Assembly: GCA_958296195.1 (NCBI GenBank)
Contig: OY282455.1
Coordinates: 4,079,809-4,143,808 of the forward strand
Length of the DNA: 64,000 nucleotides
Source of the DNA: an uncultured Pseudomonadales bacterium
GTDB lineage: Bacteria; Pseudomonadota; Gammaproteobacteria; Pseudomonadales; Azotimanducaceae
Direction of reading: 5' to 3'
In this document: in pieces, positions 1 through 8,308 of the stretch
Numbering within the stretch: position 1 is the first letter of the stretch
Layout: every line of letters starts with the position of its first letter
The notes under the pieces: generated by a model
The model's input: only the letters and a program-made list of their open reading frames with translations
What the model was told of the DNA's origin: nothing
Databases searched by the model: none
Position numbers and translations under genes: made by a program

Positions 1-1
1 G

Positions 2-181
2 CTGTTTGCGCTGGGCATTGACGCCTATCGCCTGTTTGACCATTGGCGGCTGCTGCCCAGCCTTGAATCCTTGCGCGGCGCCACGGGGTTGCTCGCCGTT
101 GGCGATGGCGAACGCATCCAGCGCCGCCTGTCCTGGGGAGTGGTGGTTGACGGCCGGCTGGGTCCGGAGCCAACCCCATGA
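2..181 (+). CDS. lpoA: LpoA-like penicillin-binding protein activator, C-terminal fragment
   Basis: The open frame runs in from the left edge and ends in TGA at 179-181, so only the last 59 residues are present. It contains ALGIDAYRLF, then a GATG turn and a final strand RRLSWGVVVDG, as at the end of the LppC/LpoA outer-membrane lipoprotein family, which activates PBP1A from the outer membrane. The stop overlaps the yraN start in an ATGA, and lpoA-yraN is a standard gammaproteobacterial gene pair. The assignment rests on this short tail and the neighbour, since the body of the protein lies outside the window. Confidence 0.72.
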   Translation: MFALGIDAYRLFDHWRLLPSLESLRGATGLLAVGDGERIQRRLSWGVVVDGRLGPEPTP

Positions 182-555
182 CGCAACGAGCCGTCGGCCA
201 GCGCATTGAGGGGCAAGTGGCCAAGTATTTGCAGAGGCGTGGCCTGCAGCTGATCGCCCGCAACTACGCCTGCCGTTTCGGCGAGATCGATCTGGTCATG
301 CGCCACCATGACATCTTGGCGTTCATCGAGGTCAGAGGGCGAGCTTCAACCACATTCCTAGCGCCGGCGCAGAGCATAGACGCCCGCAAACAGCGCCGTC
401 TGGCATTGACAGCCGGCCGCTTCCTGCAGGCGCATCCGCAATTGGCGAGCTTCCCCGCCAGATTTGACGTCGTGTCCGCAACCGGGCCAAACTACCGCAC
501 TGCGTATGAATGGATCCAAGGTGCTTTTTCGATTGACGACTGCCCCGGCGTCTAG
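178..555 (+). CDS. yraN: YraN family protein (UPF0102)
   Basis: This 125-residue protein has the usual length for the family. It shows the endonuclease-fold signature GEIDLVMR (about residues 35-42) followed by FIEVRGR (about 49-55), the D...ExK-like core of UPF0102, with R in place of the usual K. The function is not established; the fold is that of Holliday-junction-resolvase-like nucleases. The start ATG overlaps the lpoA stop by four bases, so the two are probably cotranslated. The gene diaA, often found between yraN and dolP, is absent here. Confidence 0.88.
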   Translation: MTQRAVGQRIEGQVAKYLQRRGLQLIARNYACRFGEIDLVMRHHDILAFIEVRGRASTTFLAPAQSIDARKQRRLALTAGRFLQAHPQLASFPARFDVVSATGPNYRTAYEWIQGAFSIDDCPGV

Positions 556-1117
556 GCGCGTCGGTGCCCGCCTTCCTGTGCTGCAGCGGCATGCGGCTGG
601 AGTGCTTTGCCTGCTCCTGTCCGCCTGCGCCACCTTTTCCAACGACCCCCGGGTGCGCACCCCCGGAACCATGATGGACGACGAGGGAATCGAAAAGGTG
701 GTGGAGCAGGCCATCCGCGAAGCGGACGCCGGCTTCAAGGGCGCCCATTTGGTCATCGTCAGCTACAACCGCGTCGTTTTGCTGCTCGGCCAAGTCGCTT
801 CGGATGAGTTGAAGAAGCAAGCCGGTGAGGTGGCTGCCGCCCTGCCTAGAGTGCGGCGGGTGCATAACGAAATCGATGTGGGCGGACCCATTTCCTATGT
901 GGCCCGCAGCAACGATGGGCTTCTGACAACTAAGGTCAAAAGCAAACTGATCGGCGCCAAGGACGTCCCCGGGCGCAAGCTGAAGGTGCAGACGGAGAAC
1001 GGCGTCGTCTATCTCATGGGCATGGTCACACGAGAAGAAGCGGACCGGGCGGTGGAGGTCACCAAGACCGCCTACGGCGTACAGAAAATCGTTCGGGTCT
1101 TCGAGTATTTGGACTAG
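506..1117 (+). CDS. dolP: BON-domain outer-membrane lipoprotein DolP
   Basis: The protein carries a hydrophobic leader ending in the lipobox LLSAC, then two BON domains: one around the stretch VVLLLGQVASDE and a second around GVVYLMGMVTREEAD. This is the architecture of DolP (YraP), a lipoprotein that binds anionic phospholipid and supports BAM function and envelope integrity. ATG 506 is the first ATG in frame and lies inside the end of yraN. An upstream TTG (464) and a GTG (578, after yraN ends) are alternatives, and the latter gives a shorter leader. No clear ribosome-binding site decides between them. Confidence 0.85.
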   Translation: MNGSKVLFRLTTAPASRRVGARLPVLQRHAAGVLCLLLSACATFSNDPRVRTPGTMMDDEGIEKVVEQAIREADAGFKGAHLVIVSYNRVVLLLGQVASDELKKQAGEVAAALPRVRRVHNEIDVGGPISYVARSNDGLLTTKVKSKLIGAKDVPGRKLKVQTENGVVYLMGMVTREEADRAVEVTKTAYGVQKIVRVFEYLD

Positions 1118-1139
1118 GGCCTGTGCGCAAGCGGCCCTA
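1115..1139. terminator. Hairpin between convergent dolP and sspB
   Basis: TAGGGCC (1115-1121) and GGCCCTA (1133-1139) form a perfect 7-bp stem around an 11-base loop. The hairpin includes the stop codons of both convergent genes. There is no T-tract, so a bidirectional transcription stop is only inferred. Confidence 0.4.
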
Positions 1140-1517
1140 GGTCACCAGCTTTAGGCGCGGCTTGGGGGGCTTGGCCGGAGCGACCGCTGGCGCATTGGGC
1201 GCCGATGCCTGCTGCATGAGGGGCACGAGTTGGCCGGCGTCGAACATCACGCCCTCCCCGGTCTCCTTGGCGTACAGCGCGAGCACCGTGTCGATGGGTG
1301 CGGTGACGGCAAAGACCTGCCCGGAAAACCGCCCATCAAAACGCACGGCGTCCTTGTCGAGACACAGGCGACGCACGGCCTCGGGCGATATGTTGAGCAG
1401 GATCCGTCCATCGACCACATGGGTGCCTGGCACCACAGCCGCCTCGGAAGCCGCATCAACCAACAGGTATGGGGTAAGCCCTCCGTCAACCATCCAATCG
1501 TAGAAGGCGCGCAGCAC
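1137..1517 (-). CDS. sspB: ClpXP protease specificity-enhancing factor SspB
   Basis: This is a 126-residue protein. The N-terminal fold carries YDWMVDGGLTPYLLVDA and the core VVDGRILLNISPEAV, both typical of SspB. SspB binds the ssrA tag on stalled translation products and hands them to ClpXP. The C-terminus is a short Ala/Pro-rich linker ending in a basic-hydrophobic tail (PKPRLKLVT), the part that contacts ClpX in the family. It follows sspA with a 20-base gap on the same strand, the usual sspAB pair. Confidence 0.95.
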   Translation of the reverse strand: MLRAFYDWMVDGGLTPYLLVDAASEAAVVPGTHVVDGRILLNISPEAVRRLCLDKDAVRFDGRFSGQVFAVTAPIDTVLALYAKETGEGVMFDAGQLVPLMQQASAPNAPAVAPAKPPKPRLKLVT

Positions 1518-1537
1518 ATAGGGTTGTTTGCTGATGG

Positions 1538-2170
1538 CTATTCCCGCATCTCCAGTTCGGCTTCGGTCAGGCTGCGGCGAAAGGCAGTCCGCTCAAACAT
1601 TCTCTGCATGTAGCTGCGCAATGGCCGGGCCGACTTTTCCCGCAAATTGATGTCCAACATCTTCAGACGCCACAGGATGGGAACGACGCAGCAATCCACC
1701 AAGGTCAACTCCTCGTTCATGAAAAATGGCTTGCGGCTGAAAATTGGCGCAGTGCTTATGATGCTCTCGCGCAGCTCCTTTTTGGCGCGAAGCAACTCGG
1801 CCTCGCTTTGGCGACCGTCCACCAAGATGTCCAGCTTGCTGCTCCACTCCCTCTCTATTCGGTAAATCCACAAGCGGGACTGGGCGCGCTGCACGGGATA
1901 AACCGGCAACAAGGGCGGATGCGGAAAACGCTCATCAAGGTACTCGATGATCACGTTCACTTCATAGAGCGCCAAGTCTCGGTCGAGCAGGGTCGGGAGG
2001 CTGTTGTACGGATTGACCTCCGCCAAGTCCTCCGGCTTGTTGTAGTCATCGGCCTCCACCACATCCACGGTCACGCCCTTTTCCGCAAGCACCAGACGCA
2101 CCCGGTGCGAATAGTGGTCCCGGGCATTGGAAAACAGCGCCATGGATGAACGTCTGATCACGGAGCTCAT
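1538..2170 (-). CDS. sspA: Stringent starvation protein A (GST-like, RNA polymerase associated)
   Basis: This 210-residue protein has an N-terminal thioredoxin-like domain (MALFSNARDHYSHRVRLVLA, then NPYNSLPTLLDRDLALYE) and an all-helical C-terminal GST domain. SspA binds RNA polymerase and adjusts transcription under acid and starvation stress; it has no known glutathione transferase activity. The N-terminus before MALF is about nine residues, as in E. coli, which supports ATG 2170. It lies between petC and sspB on the same strand, the conserved petABC-sspAB order. Confidence 0.95.
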   Translation of the reverse strand: MSSVIRRSSMALFSNARDHYSHRVRLVLAEKGVTVDVVEADDYNKPEDLAEVNPYNSLPTLLDRDLALYEVNVIIEYLDERFPHPPLLPVYPVQRAQSRLWIYRIEREWSSKLDILVDGRQSEAELLRAKKELRESIISTAPIFSRKPFFMNEELTLVDCCVVPILWRLKMLDINLREKSARPLRSYMQRMFERTAFRRSLTEAELEMRE

Positions 2171-2213
2171 CGCTCAGTCCGAAAAACGCCAAGCCAAACG
2201 AACGCTCAGGCAA

Positions 2214-2939
2214 CTAGTGGACATCCTTCCAGAATTCCCGATTCAACAAATAGGTGAACACACCGAAGACGGCAAGGAAGATGAGCACGTAGATGCCCAG
2301 CCTCTGCCGCTCCAAGCGCATGGGCTCGCCCACATAGTGCAGAAAATTGGCCAGATCGTAAGCGGCCTGATCGTATTGCTCCTGCGTCAACAGCCCGGAA
2401 CCGGCTTCCACCACCAACTCCCGGCAATCCGCCGTCCCCGCAGGGCAGGCTTCCCGCTGCGCCCCCTGCAGGCCGATGAGCGCATGGGGCATGCCCACAT
2501 TCCCAAAAACCTTGTTGTTCACTCCGAAGGGTCTCGATTCGTCGATGTAGAAGGTTTTTAGGTAGTTGTAAATCCACTCCGGGCTGCGCACCCGGGCCAC
2601 CATGGTGAGATCCGGCGGCGGCGCCCCAAACCAGGCCTTGGCGCTCTCCGGATCCATGGCCGTAGTCATCAATTCGCCGATTTTCTGGCCCGTGAACACC
2701 AGTTCATTCAGCGCCACGTCGTGGGGGATGCCGAGGTCGTCGGCGGTTCGCTCGTAGCGTTGAAACCCTAGGGCATGACAGCCCAAGCAGTAGTTGGCGT
2801 ACAGGCCTAGGCCGCGCTGCAGGGAGGGCTGATCCTCCAGATCGGGCGTCATCGGCTGCATGGGCCAGCCGGTTGCAGCCCCAAGAACCGTCGGCGAGGC
2901 GGCAAGCGCCGCAGCCAGCAACAGGATGCGGACGCTCAC
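2214..2939 (-). CDS. petC: Cytochrome c1 of the bc1 complex
   Basis: The protein has a signal peptide (VRILLLAAALAASP), a heme c site CLGCH about 40 residues later, the family motif PPDLTMVARVR and a C-terminal membrane anchor before the final REFWKDVH. It carries electrons from the Rieske protein to soluble cytochrome c on the periplasmic side. The start is GTG 2939: its bases form GTGA with the petB stop, and it places the signal peptide directly at the N-terminus. Longer ATG starts would lie deep inside petB. Confidence 0.95.
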   Translation of the reverse strand: MSVRILLLAAALAASPTVLGAATGWPMQPMTPDLEDQPSLQRGLGLYANYCLGCHALGFQRYERTADDLGIPHDVALNELVFTGQKIGELMTTAMDPESAKAWFGAPPPDLTMVARVRSPEWIYNYLKTFYIDESRPFGVNNKVFGNVGMPHALIGLQGAQREACPAGTADCRELVVEAGSGLLTQEQYDQAAYDLANFLHYVGEPMRLERQRLGIYVLIFLAVFGVFTYLLNREFWKDVH

Positions 2940-4207
2940 CGCGGCGCAATCCGTTCCGGGGGGGGAGTGGTCTTCTCTACCTGCGTGTACCAGGGCATCA
3001 ACATGAAGTAGGCAAAGTAAAGAACCGTACACAGCTGCGCCAAGGCCGTAGCCCAAGGCGACGGCGGCGTGATGCCCAGATAGCCAAGGACCAGGAAGCT
3101 AAGCACGAAAACGCCGAGCATCGACTTTGAGGCCAAGCCCTTGCAGCGCATCGACGCCACCGGGCTGCGGTCCAGCCACGGCAGCAGCGCCGGAATGACG
3201 ATGGCGGCGGCCATCACCACCAACCCCCAAAACTTGGCCGGCACGCCGAACAGCGGGTAGGTGGCGGCGCGCAGCATGGCGTAGAAGGGCGTGTAGTACC
3301 AAACCGGAGCGATGTGCTCCGGCGTCTTGAGCGGGTTGGCCATCTCGAAGTTGGGCTTCTCCAGGAAGTAGCCGCCCATCTCCGGCGCAAAGAACACCAC
3401 GGCGCAGAAAATGAACAGGAAAACCACCGTCGCATGCACGTCGTGGGTGACGGAGTAGGGCCAGAACGGGATGCCGTCCAAGGGCTTGCCGGAGGCGTCC
3501 TTGTGCTTCTTGATGTCAACGCCGTCCGGCGCGGTGGAGCCCACATGGTGCAGGGCCACGAAGTGGACGAACACCAGCGCCACCAAGAGCAGCGGCAGGG
3601 CCACCACATGCAGGGCGAAGAAGCGGTTGAGGGTGATTTCCGACATCAGGAAGTCCCCGCGAATCCACTCCATCAGGTCGGGGCCGACGAAGGGAATGGC
3701 GCCGAACAGGGAGACGATCACCTGCGCCCCCCAGTAGGACATGTTGCCCCAAGGCAGCAGGTAGCCAAAGAAGCCCTCCGCCATCAGCACCAGATAGATG
3801 GCCATGCCGATCAGCCAAAGCAGTTCCCGGGGCTTGCGGTAGGAACCGTACATCAGCCCGCGGAACATGTGCAGATAGACGATGATGAAGAACGCCGAAG
3901 CGCCGGTGGAGTGCAGGTAGCGGAGCAGCCAGCCGAACTCGACGTCGCGCATGATGTATTCGACCGAGGCGAAGGCGCCCTCCCCGCTGGGGATGTAGCT
4001 CATCGTCAGCCAAATGCCGGTGAGCAACTGATTGACCAGCACGAAGGTCGCCAACCAGCCCATCAGATACCAGAAATTATGGTTCTTGGGCGCGTAGTAC
4101 TTGGATAGATGGTATTCCCAAGTCTCGGTCACCGGGAAACGTTCGTCGAGCCAGCCGACCAACGAACTCCATATTTTGGGAATCCTGCCCTTTGCCTGCT
4201 CCATCAA
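2936..4207 (-). CDS. petB: Cytochrome b of the bc1 complex
   Basis: The product is 423 residues, a full-length cytochrome b with eight membrane segments. Paired heme ligands lie in helices B (LHSTGASAFFIIVYLHMFRG) and D (FALHVVALPLLLVALVFVHF). The quinol-site PEWY motif is replaced by PVWY in the stretch APVWYYTPFY. The protein oxidises ubiquinol and routes one electron to the Rieske centre and one through hemes bL and bH. The start overlaps the petA stop by four bases and the end overlaps petC, so petABC is one translationally coupled unit. Confidence 0.97.
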   Translation of the reverse strand: MMEQAKGRIPKIWSSLVGWLDERFPVTETWEYHLSKYYAPKNHNFWYLMGWLATFVLVNQLLTGIWLTMSYIPSGEGAFASVEYIMRDVEFGWLLRYLHSTGASAFFIIVYLHMFRGLMYGSYRKPRELLWLIGMAIYLVLMAEGFFGYLLPWGNMSYWGAQVIVSLFGAIPFVGPDLMEWIRGDFLMSEITLNRFFALHVVALPLLLVALVFVHFVALHHVGSTAPDGVDIKKHKDASGKPLDGIPFWPYSVTHDVHATVVFLFIFCAVVFFAPEMGGYFLEKPNFEMANPLKTPEHIAPVWYYTPFYAMLRAATYPLFGVPAKFWGLVVMAAAIVIPALLPWLDRSPVASMRCKGLASKSMLGVFVLSFLVLGYLGITPPSPWATALAQLCTVLYFAYFMLMPWYTQVEKTTPPPERIAPR

Positions 4208-4851
4208 GCGGTTTCCTCGTCCTCGCCTATGATGACGACCGAAGCGGAGATGAAGCGGTGCGGCGGCACCTCCAGATTGTCCGGCGCCGGCACGGCCTTG
4301 ACCACCCGCCCGGCCAAATCAAAGCGGGAGCCGTGGCAAGGGCAGAAGAAGCCGCCTTGCCAATTCTCATCGAAGGGTTCGGGGCGCACGCTTCCGTAAT
4401 ACTTGGGCGAACAGCCCAAGTGGGTGCAAAGGCCAAGATAGATGCCGATTTCCGGCTTTCGTGACCGCCAAGCATTGCGGGCGTACTCCGGCTGCATCCC
4501 CAAGTTGTCTGAAGTAGGGTCGGCTAGGTCGGGGCTGTTCTCCTCAAGACGCATGACGGTCTCCTCGCCACGCCTGACCACGAAAACCGGCTTGCCCCGC
4601 CAAGCCGGTATGGGACCCAGCATTTCGCCTGGACGCAGCTTGGAGATGTCGATCCTAACCGGCGCTCCGGCGGCGCGCGCCTTGGCGCTCGGCAGCCAGG
4701 ATTGGACGAAGGGGACCGCGGCGGCGATGGCGCCGACAGCGCCGATGGCGGCGGTGGCGCCAATCAGGAAGTAGCGGCGCTCCCGATTCACGGGCTGGCC
4801 GCCGGCCAAGTCCCCAGCAGCGCCATCTCCCTCGAGGGCGTTTGTGCTCAA
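4204..4851 (-). CDS. petA: Rieske iron-sulfur subunit of the bc1 complex
   Basis: The [2Fe-2S] ligands are in CTHLGC and CPCHGS, preceded by a single transmembrane anchor (YFLIGATAAIGAVGAIAAAV) behind RRY, a Tat-like arrangement usual for Rieske proteins. It takes electrons from ubiquinol to cytochrome c1. I chose TTG 4851, which gives an N-terminus starting MSTNALEG and has GGAG about ten bases upstream. GTG 4791 would begin only five residues before the anchor and is the alternative. The gene sits 34 bases downstream of rpsI. Confidence 0.93.
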   Translation of the reverse strand: MSTNALEGDGAAGDLAGGQPVNRERRYFLIGATAAIGAVGAIAAAVPFVQSWLPSAKARAAGAPVRIDISKLRPGEMLGPIPAWRGKPVFVVRRGEETVMRLEENSPDLADPTSDNLGMQPEYARNAWRSRKPEIGIYLGLCTHLGCSPKYYGSVRPEPFDENWQGGFFCPCHGSRFDLAGRVVKAVPAPDNLEVPPHRFISASVVIIGEDEETA

Positions 4852-4885
4852 GGCTCGACGGTCTCCTTGGCAGGCAAGGCCGCGG

Positions 4886-5278
4886 CTAGCGCTTCGAGTA
4901 CTGCGGGCGCTTGCGAGCCTTGCGGAGACCCACCTTTTTGCGCTCCACAGCACGAGCGTCCCGAGTCAGGAAACCCCGCTGGCGCAAGGGCGCCCGCAAG
5001 GTCTCGTCCCGCTTCACCAAGGCGCGGGCTATGCCGTGGCGGATGGCGCCGGCCTGGCCGGAGTTGCCGCCGCCTCTGACCCGAACTTCAACGTTCACGG
5101 TGCCCAGCAAGTCAGCCACCTCGAGCGGCTGGCGCACGATCATGCGGGCGGTCTCGCGCCCGAAGTAGTCGTCCAGCGGCAGCGAGTTGACGGTGATCTT
5201 GCCTTCGCCGCCAGTTATGAACACCCGCGCCGCGGAGGTCTTGCGCCGGCCCGTGCCGTAATTCACTTCCGTTGCCAC
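4886..5278 (-). CDS. rpsI: 30S ribosomal protein S9
   Basis: The product is 130 residues, identical in length to E. coli S9. It begins [20 protein letters not shown] and ends in the basic tail KRPQYSKR that reaches toward the P-site tRNA. The start is GTG 5278, five bases after a GGAG on the minus strand. The longer reading starting at 5368 would overlap the rplM end and lengthen the protein beyond the family. It is the second gene of the rplM-rpsI operon. Confidence 0.97.
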   Translation of the reverse strand: MATEVNYGTGRRKTSAARVFITGGEGKITVNSLPLDDYFGRETARMIVRQPLEVADLLGTVNVEVRVRGGGNSGQAGAIRHGIARALVKRDETLRAPLRQRGFLTRDARAVERKKVGLRKARKRPQYSKR

Positions 5279-5312
5279 TATGACTCCATCTGCTTGCTTT
5301 CGGCCGCGCCAG

Positions 5313-5741
5313 CTAAATCTCGACAGGCTCAGGTTGCTGGGCGGCGTGGGGGTGGGCGGGACCGGCATAGACTTTCAGCTTGCGGAAAACCGCCCGTCCC
5401 AAGGGATTTCTTGGCAACATGCCCTTGACCGCCTTCTCAATGATGCGCTCCGGGTGTGTCTCCCGCAACTTCTTCAGGCTGGTGGCCTTGATGCCGCCGG
5501 GATAGCCGCTATGGCGGTAATAAGTTTTGTCCCGCTCCTTGTTGCCGGTGACGCGCACCTTTTCCGCGTTGACGACGACGACGTAGTCCCCAGCGTCCAC
5601 ATGCGGCGTGTACTCCGGCTTGTGCTTGCCGCGCAGGCGCAGGGCGACGGCGGACGCCAGCCGACCCAAGGTTCTGTTTTCAGCATCCACAACGCACCAA
5701 TTTCGCTGCGCATCCTGGGCGCGGAGACTAACGGTTTTCAT
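5313..5741 (-). CDS. rplM: 50S ribosomal protein L13
   Basis: The product is 142 residues, the same as E. coli L13. Recognisable stretches are [30 protein letters not shown] and [11 protein letters not shown]. It is an early-assembly protein of the large subunit. ATG 5741 gives the family N-terminus [10 protein letters not shown]; the frame stays open further upstream but matches nothing. A strong promoter lies 34 bases upstream, so rplM leads an operon that probably runs through rpsI, petABC and perhaps sspAB. Confidence 0.97.
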   Translation of the reverse strand: MKTVSLRAQDAQRNWCVVDAENRTLGRLASAVALRLRGKHKPEYTPHVDAGDYVVVVNAEKVRVTGNKERDKTYYRHSGYPGGIKATSLKKLRETHPERIIEKAVKGMLPRNPLGRAVFRKLKVYAGPAHPHAAQQPEPVEI

Positions 5742-5774
5742 GCTTGGCGACTTAGCTTGGAGTTGAGGGCGCGG

Positions 5775-5803
5775 ATAGTAGCGAACCGGCTGGAGAATTA
5801 CAA
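5775..5803 (-). promoter_or_regulatory. Sigma-70 promoter of rplM-rpsI-petABC
   Basis: On the minus strand TTGTAA (5798-5803) and TACTAT (5775-5780) are separated by exactly 17 bases. They sit 34 bases before the rplM start with no other gene between. The match is good at both boxes and the spacing is ideal. Confidence 0.7.
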
Positions 5804-5827
5804 CAGCCTGCATTAGGAACAGGCGTT

Positions 5828-6643
5828 CTACCGCTTGAAGTCCGGCAAGCTGCCAGCGTCGCTGAACCGTCGGCGCTGGCCACCGTCCCTCCATTCCCAA
5901 ATTACTTTGCTGCAGAATTCGGAGCGGCTGTGGACGCCGAACTTCATGTAAATGTGCTGTACATGAGTGCGCAGGGTGGGCATGGAAATGCACAAGTCAG
6001 CGCTCATTTGCTTGTTGCTCCTGCCCTTCAGCAGCGCTTCGGCCACATCGAGCTCTCGCCGGGTGAGAGCGCATTGATTTGCCATGTGCCGCCGAATGGC
6101 CTCAAAGCGCCACTCGCGCTTGGCTTTGCGGGCGTTGCTCACGCCGTTGCGGAAGTGCGGCGCCGCCAAGTCGAGAATGCCGAGCTCCTCAGCGCCGAAA
6201 TTGCGCTTGCCCCGACGCCGCCAAATGCGGAAATCGCCGATGTTGCGCTGGTTTCCGTCGTAGATGTACAGATTCACGCCGTAGTGGAGCCCGTCCTTCG
6301 CCAGGAAGTCATTGAAGAATTCGGTGCGCACCAACGTCTGTTGATCCATCACCTCATTGACGGAGACCGCCCGTCGGTAGGCCTGCAGCCGGCGAGTGAT
6401 GGGATCGTGGAACTGGTAGTAGGCCAAGTAGCGGTTCAGGTTGTCGGCGGACATGTTGATGAACACCGGGTTGGCGAAGGCGCCGGCGGCCTCGTCCCAC
6501 ACGAAGGAGGCGAAGTAGTCCGCCGACAGCAGGTCGATGAGTTTCCGCCCGGCCCGCTCCCGCAACGCCTGCTCGTCCAACCCGTCGTTCAGGTCCTTGA
6601 TGGTCGACAGTAGCTGACGCCATTGCTTCTGCGTGAGGTTCAC
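5828..6643 (-). CDS. LuxR-family transcriptional regulator
   Basis: This 271-residue protein has a C-terminal LuxR helix-turn-helix at about residues 195-255 ([22 protein letters not shown], then [20 protein letters not shown]). The N-terminal half looks like a PAS/GAF-like sensor, with aromatic-rich stretches such as [11 protein letters not shown] and [13 protein letters not shown]. No receiver domain or acyl-homoserine-lactone signature was recognised, so the signal is unknown. GTG 6643 follows a GGTGGA and is preferred over far upstream starts that read through the opposite-strand amidase region. It is divergent from the amidase gene and may regulate it; that is inference. Confidence 0.85.
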   Translation of the reverse strand: MNLTQKQWRQLLSTIKDLNDGLDEQALRERAGRKLIDLLSADYFASFVWDEAAGAFANPVFINMSADNLNRYLAYYQFHDPITRRLQAYRRAVSVNEVMDQQTLVRTEFFNDFLAKDGLHYGVNLYIYDGNQRNIGDFRIWRRRGKRNFGAEELGILDLAAPHFRNGVSNARKAKREWRFEAIRRHMANQCALTRRELDVAEALLKGRSNKQMSADLCISMPTLRTHVQHIYMKFGVHSRSEFCSKVIWEWRDGGQRRRFSDAGSLPDFKR

Positions 6644-6892
6644 CGCTGATCCACCGCTTGGCGAGGGTGCCGAGGGGCGCAGTGTAGCAAAGCGGAGGGC
6701 AATCGTCCCGCACAACGGCGCCAGAGCGACGCGGAAAAAATGGCGCGGCGCCTGCCCTGGCCGCCCGGCAACTCGTCGTTTTTGATGATGTGCTTGCGCG
6801 GCTGCTGCCCCTATAATGGTCAACACTCGAGGGTGGGTGGTTGTTACCGTGCAGGGCGTGGCGCTTGTCTGCTGCATTTTCAGGCTTTGGGA

Positions 6893-8296
6893 TTGTTCTC
6901 CTTGATTGAGCCGCCGGATGGGTCCGGCAGGAGCGACGACCTGCTGCGGGAAGCGGTCGATCGGCTTTTGCTGCGGGCGCGGGCGGCTCGGCCTCTCAAT
7001 CCCTTCATCCACTTCGACGCGGCCGCACTCCTTGCCGAAGCCCGCCGCTTGGCGCAGTTGCCTCCGGGCCGGCGGGCGTCCCTAGCCTTGTTTGGCGCAC
7101 CTTTCGTGGTCAAGGACAACATTGACACCGCCAACATGCCCACTTCCGCCGGCACCCCCGCCTTGCGCGGCCAAGCTCCGCCCCGGAACGCGCCGACGGT
7201 GCAAAGGCTGCTGGATGCCGGAGCCCTGTTGGCCGGCAAAACCAACATGCACGAACTGGCGTTCGGCATCACTTCCAACAACGCCGCCTTCGGTGCGGTG
7301 CGCAATCCCTACGACCCCACCCGCATCGCCGGCGGGAGCAGCGGCGGCACCGCGGCGGCCATCGCTGCCGGGGTGGTGGAGGTTGGGCTGGGAACGGACA
7401 CCGGAGGGTCGGTGCGCATTCCCGCGGCACTTTGCGGCATCGTCGGTTTTCGACCGACCACGGGACGCTACGAGGCGGGCAGCGTGGCGCCGCTTTCCCA
7501 CACCCGCGACACCGTGGGGGTCATGGCCAAAAATGTGCATCTTGTACGGCAATTCGATGCGGTTCTCGCCCCGAAGACCATGGAGGCCGACCCGAAGCCC
7601 CTGTCCGCCGTGCGCTTGGGAGCACCTCGAACTTGGTTCCAAGAAGGGCTGCACAAGGACGTGAGCGCTTGCTTGGCTCGCACGTTGAAGCTGCTGGCGA
7701 AGGCGGGCGCCACCATCATTGAAGCGGATTTGCCGGACATTGGCCGGTTGAACGAAGCGGTCAGCATGCCGGTGGTCATGCATGAGGTGGTTCGCGACCT
7801 CGCCCGGTACCTAAGGGAACGCAAAGGGATCAGCCTAGAGGCATTGGTGCGGCAGATCGCCAGCCCGGATGTGGCCGAAGCCATGCAGGCGGCTATGCGC
7901 GGCGCAATTTCCGAGGAGGCGTACAACGAGGTCATGGCCACGCATCGCCCGGCTTTGCAGGCAGTTTACCGGGACTGCTTTCGCAAGCACCGTCTAGCCG
8001 CCCTTTTGGTGGCGACCACGCCGCTCCCGGCCTGCGCAGTGGGTGAAGACCAAAGCACCCCTTTGAATGGGCAGGAGGTTCCCGTGTTCCAAACCTACAT
8101 CCGCCACACGGACCCTCCGAGCAACTGCGGCCTGCCGGCCATTTCCCTGCCAGCCGGCCTGTCGGCGGCAGGGCTGCCCATCGGCGTCGAGCTGGTGGCG
8201 CCGGCCGGCAGCGACGAGAGCTTGCTGCAGTTGGCCGCTGCGGTGGCCGAGATCCTAGGTCCGCTTCCGCCGCCGCCATCGCTCGAGGCGACCTGA
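6893..8296 (+). CDS. Amidase-signature-family hydrolase
   Basis: The amidase signature is complete: catalytic Lys in FVVKDNID, the Gly/Ser-rich loop IAGGSSGGTAAAIAAG with the cis-Ser, and the nucleophile Ser in GTDTGGSVRIPAAL. Such enzymes hydrolyse carbon-nitrogen amide bonds. The overall layout resembles indoleacetamide hydrolase and biuret hydrolase groups, but the substrate cannot be told. The start is uncertain. The frame is open from 6740, yet a TATAAT lies at 6812-6817 and the first 50 residues resemble no amidase. TTG 6893 (or TTG 6902) places the start just before the conserved region. Confidence 0.85.
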   Translation: MFSLIEPPDGSGRSDDLLREAVDRLLLRARAARPLNPFIHFDAAALLAEARRLAQLPPGRRASLALFGAPFVVKDNIDTANMPTSAGTPALRGQAPPRNAPTVQRLLDAGALLAGKTNMHELAFGITSNNAAFGAVRNPYDPTRIAGGSSGGTAAAIAAGVVEVGLGTDTGGSVRIPAALCGIVGFRPTTGRYEAGSVAPLSHTRDTVGVMAKNVHLVRQFDAVLAPKTMEADPKPLSAVRLGAPRTWFQEGLHKDVSACLARTLKLLAKAGATIIEADLPDIGRLNEAVSMPVVMHEVVRDLARYLRERKGISLEALVRQIASPDVAEAMQAAMRGAISEEAYNEVMATHRPALQAVYRDCFRKHRLAALLVATTPLPACAVGEDQSTPLNGQEVPVFQTYIRHTDPPSNCGLPAISLPAGLSAAGLPIGVELVAPAGSDESLLQLAAAVAEILGPLPPPPSLEAT

Positions 8297-8308
8297 CGCT
8301 GTGGAGTG

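Noticed and set aside
3314..4108. 264-codon plus-strand frame opposite petB
   Set aside because: It lies entirely inside cytochrome b, is rich in His/Gln and matches nothing.
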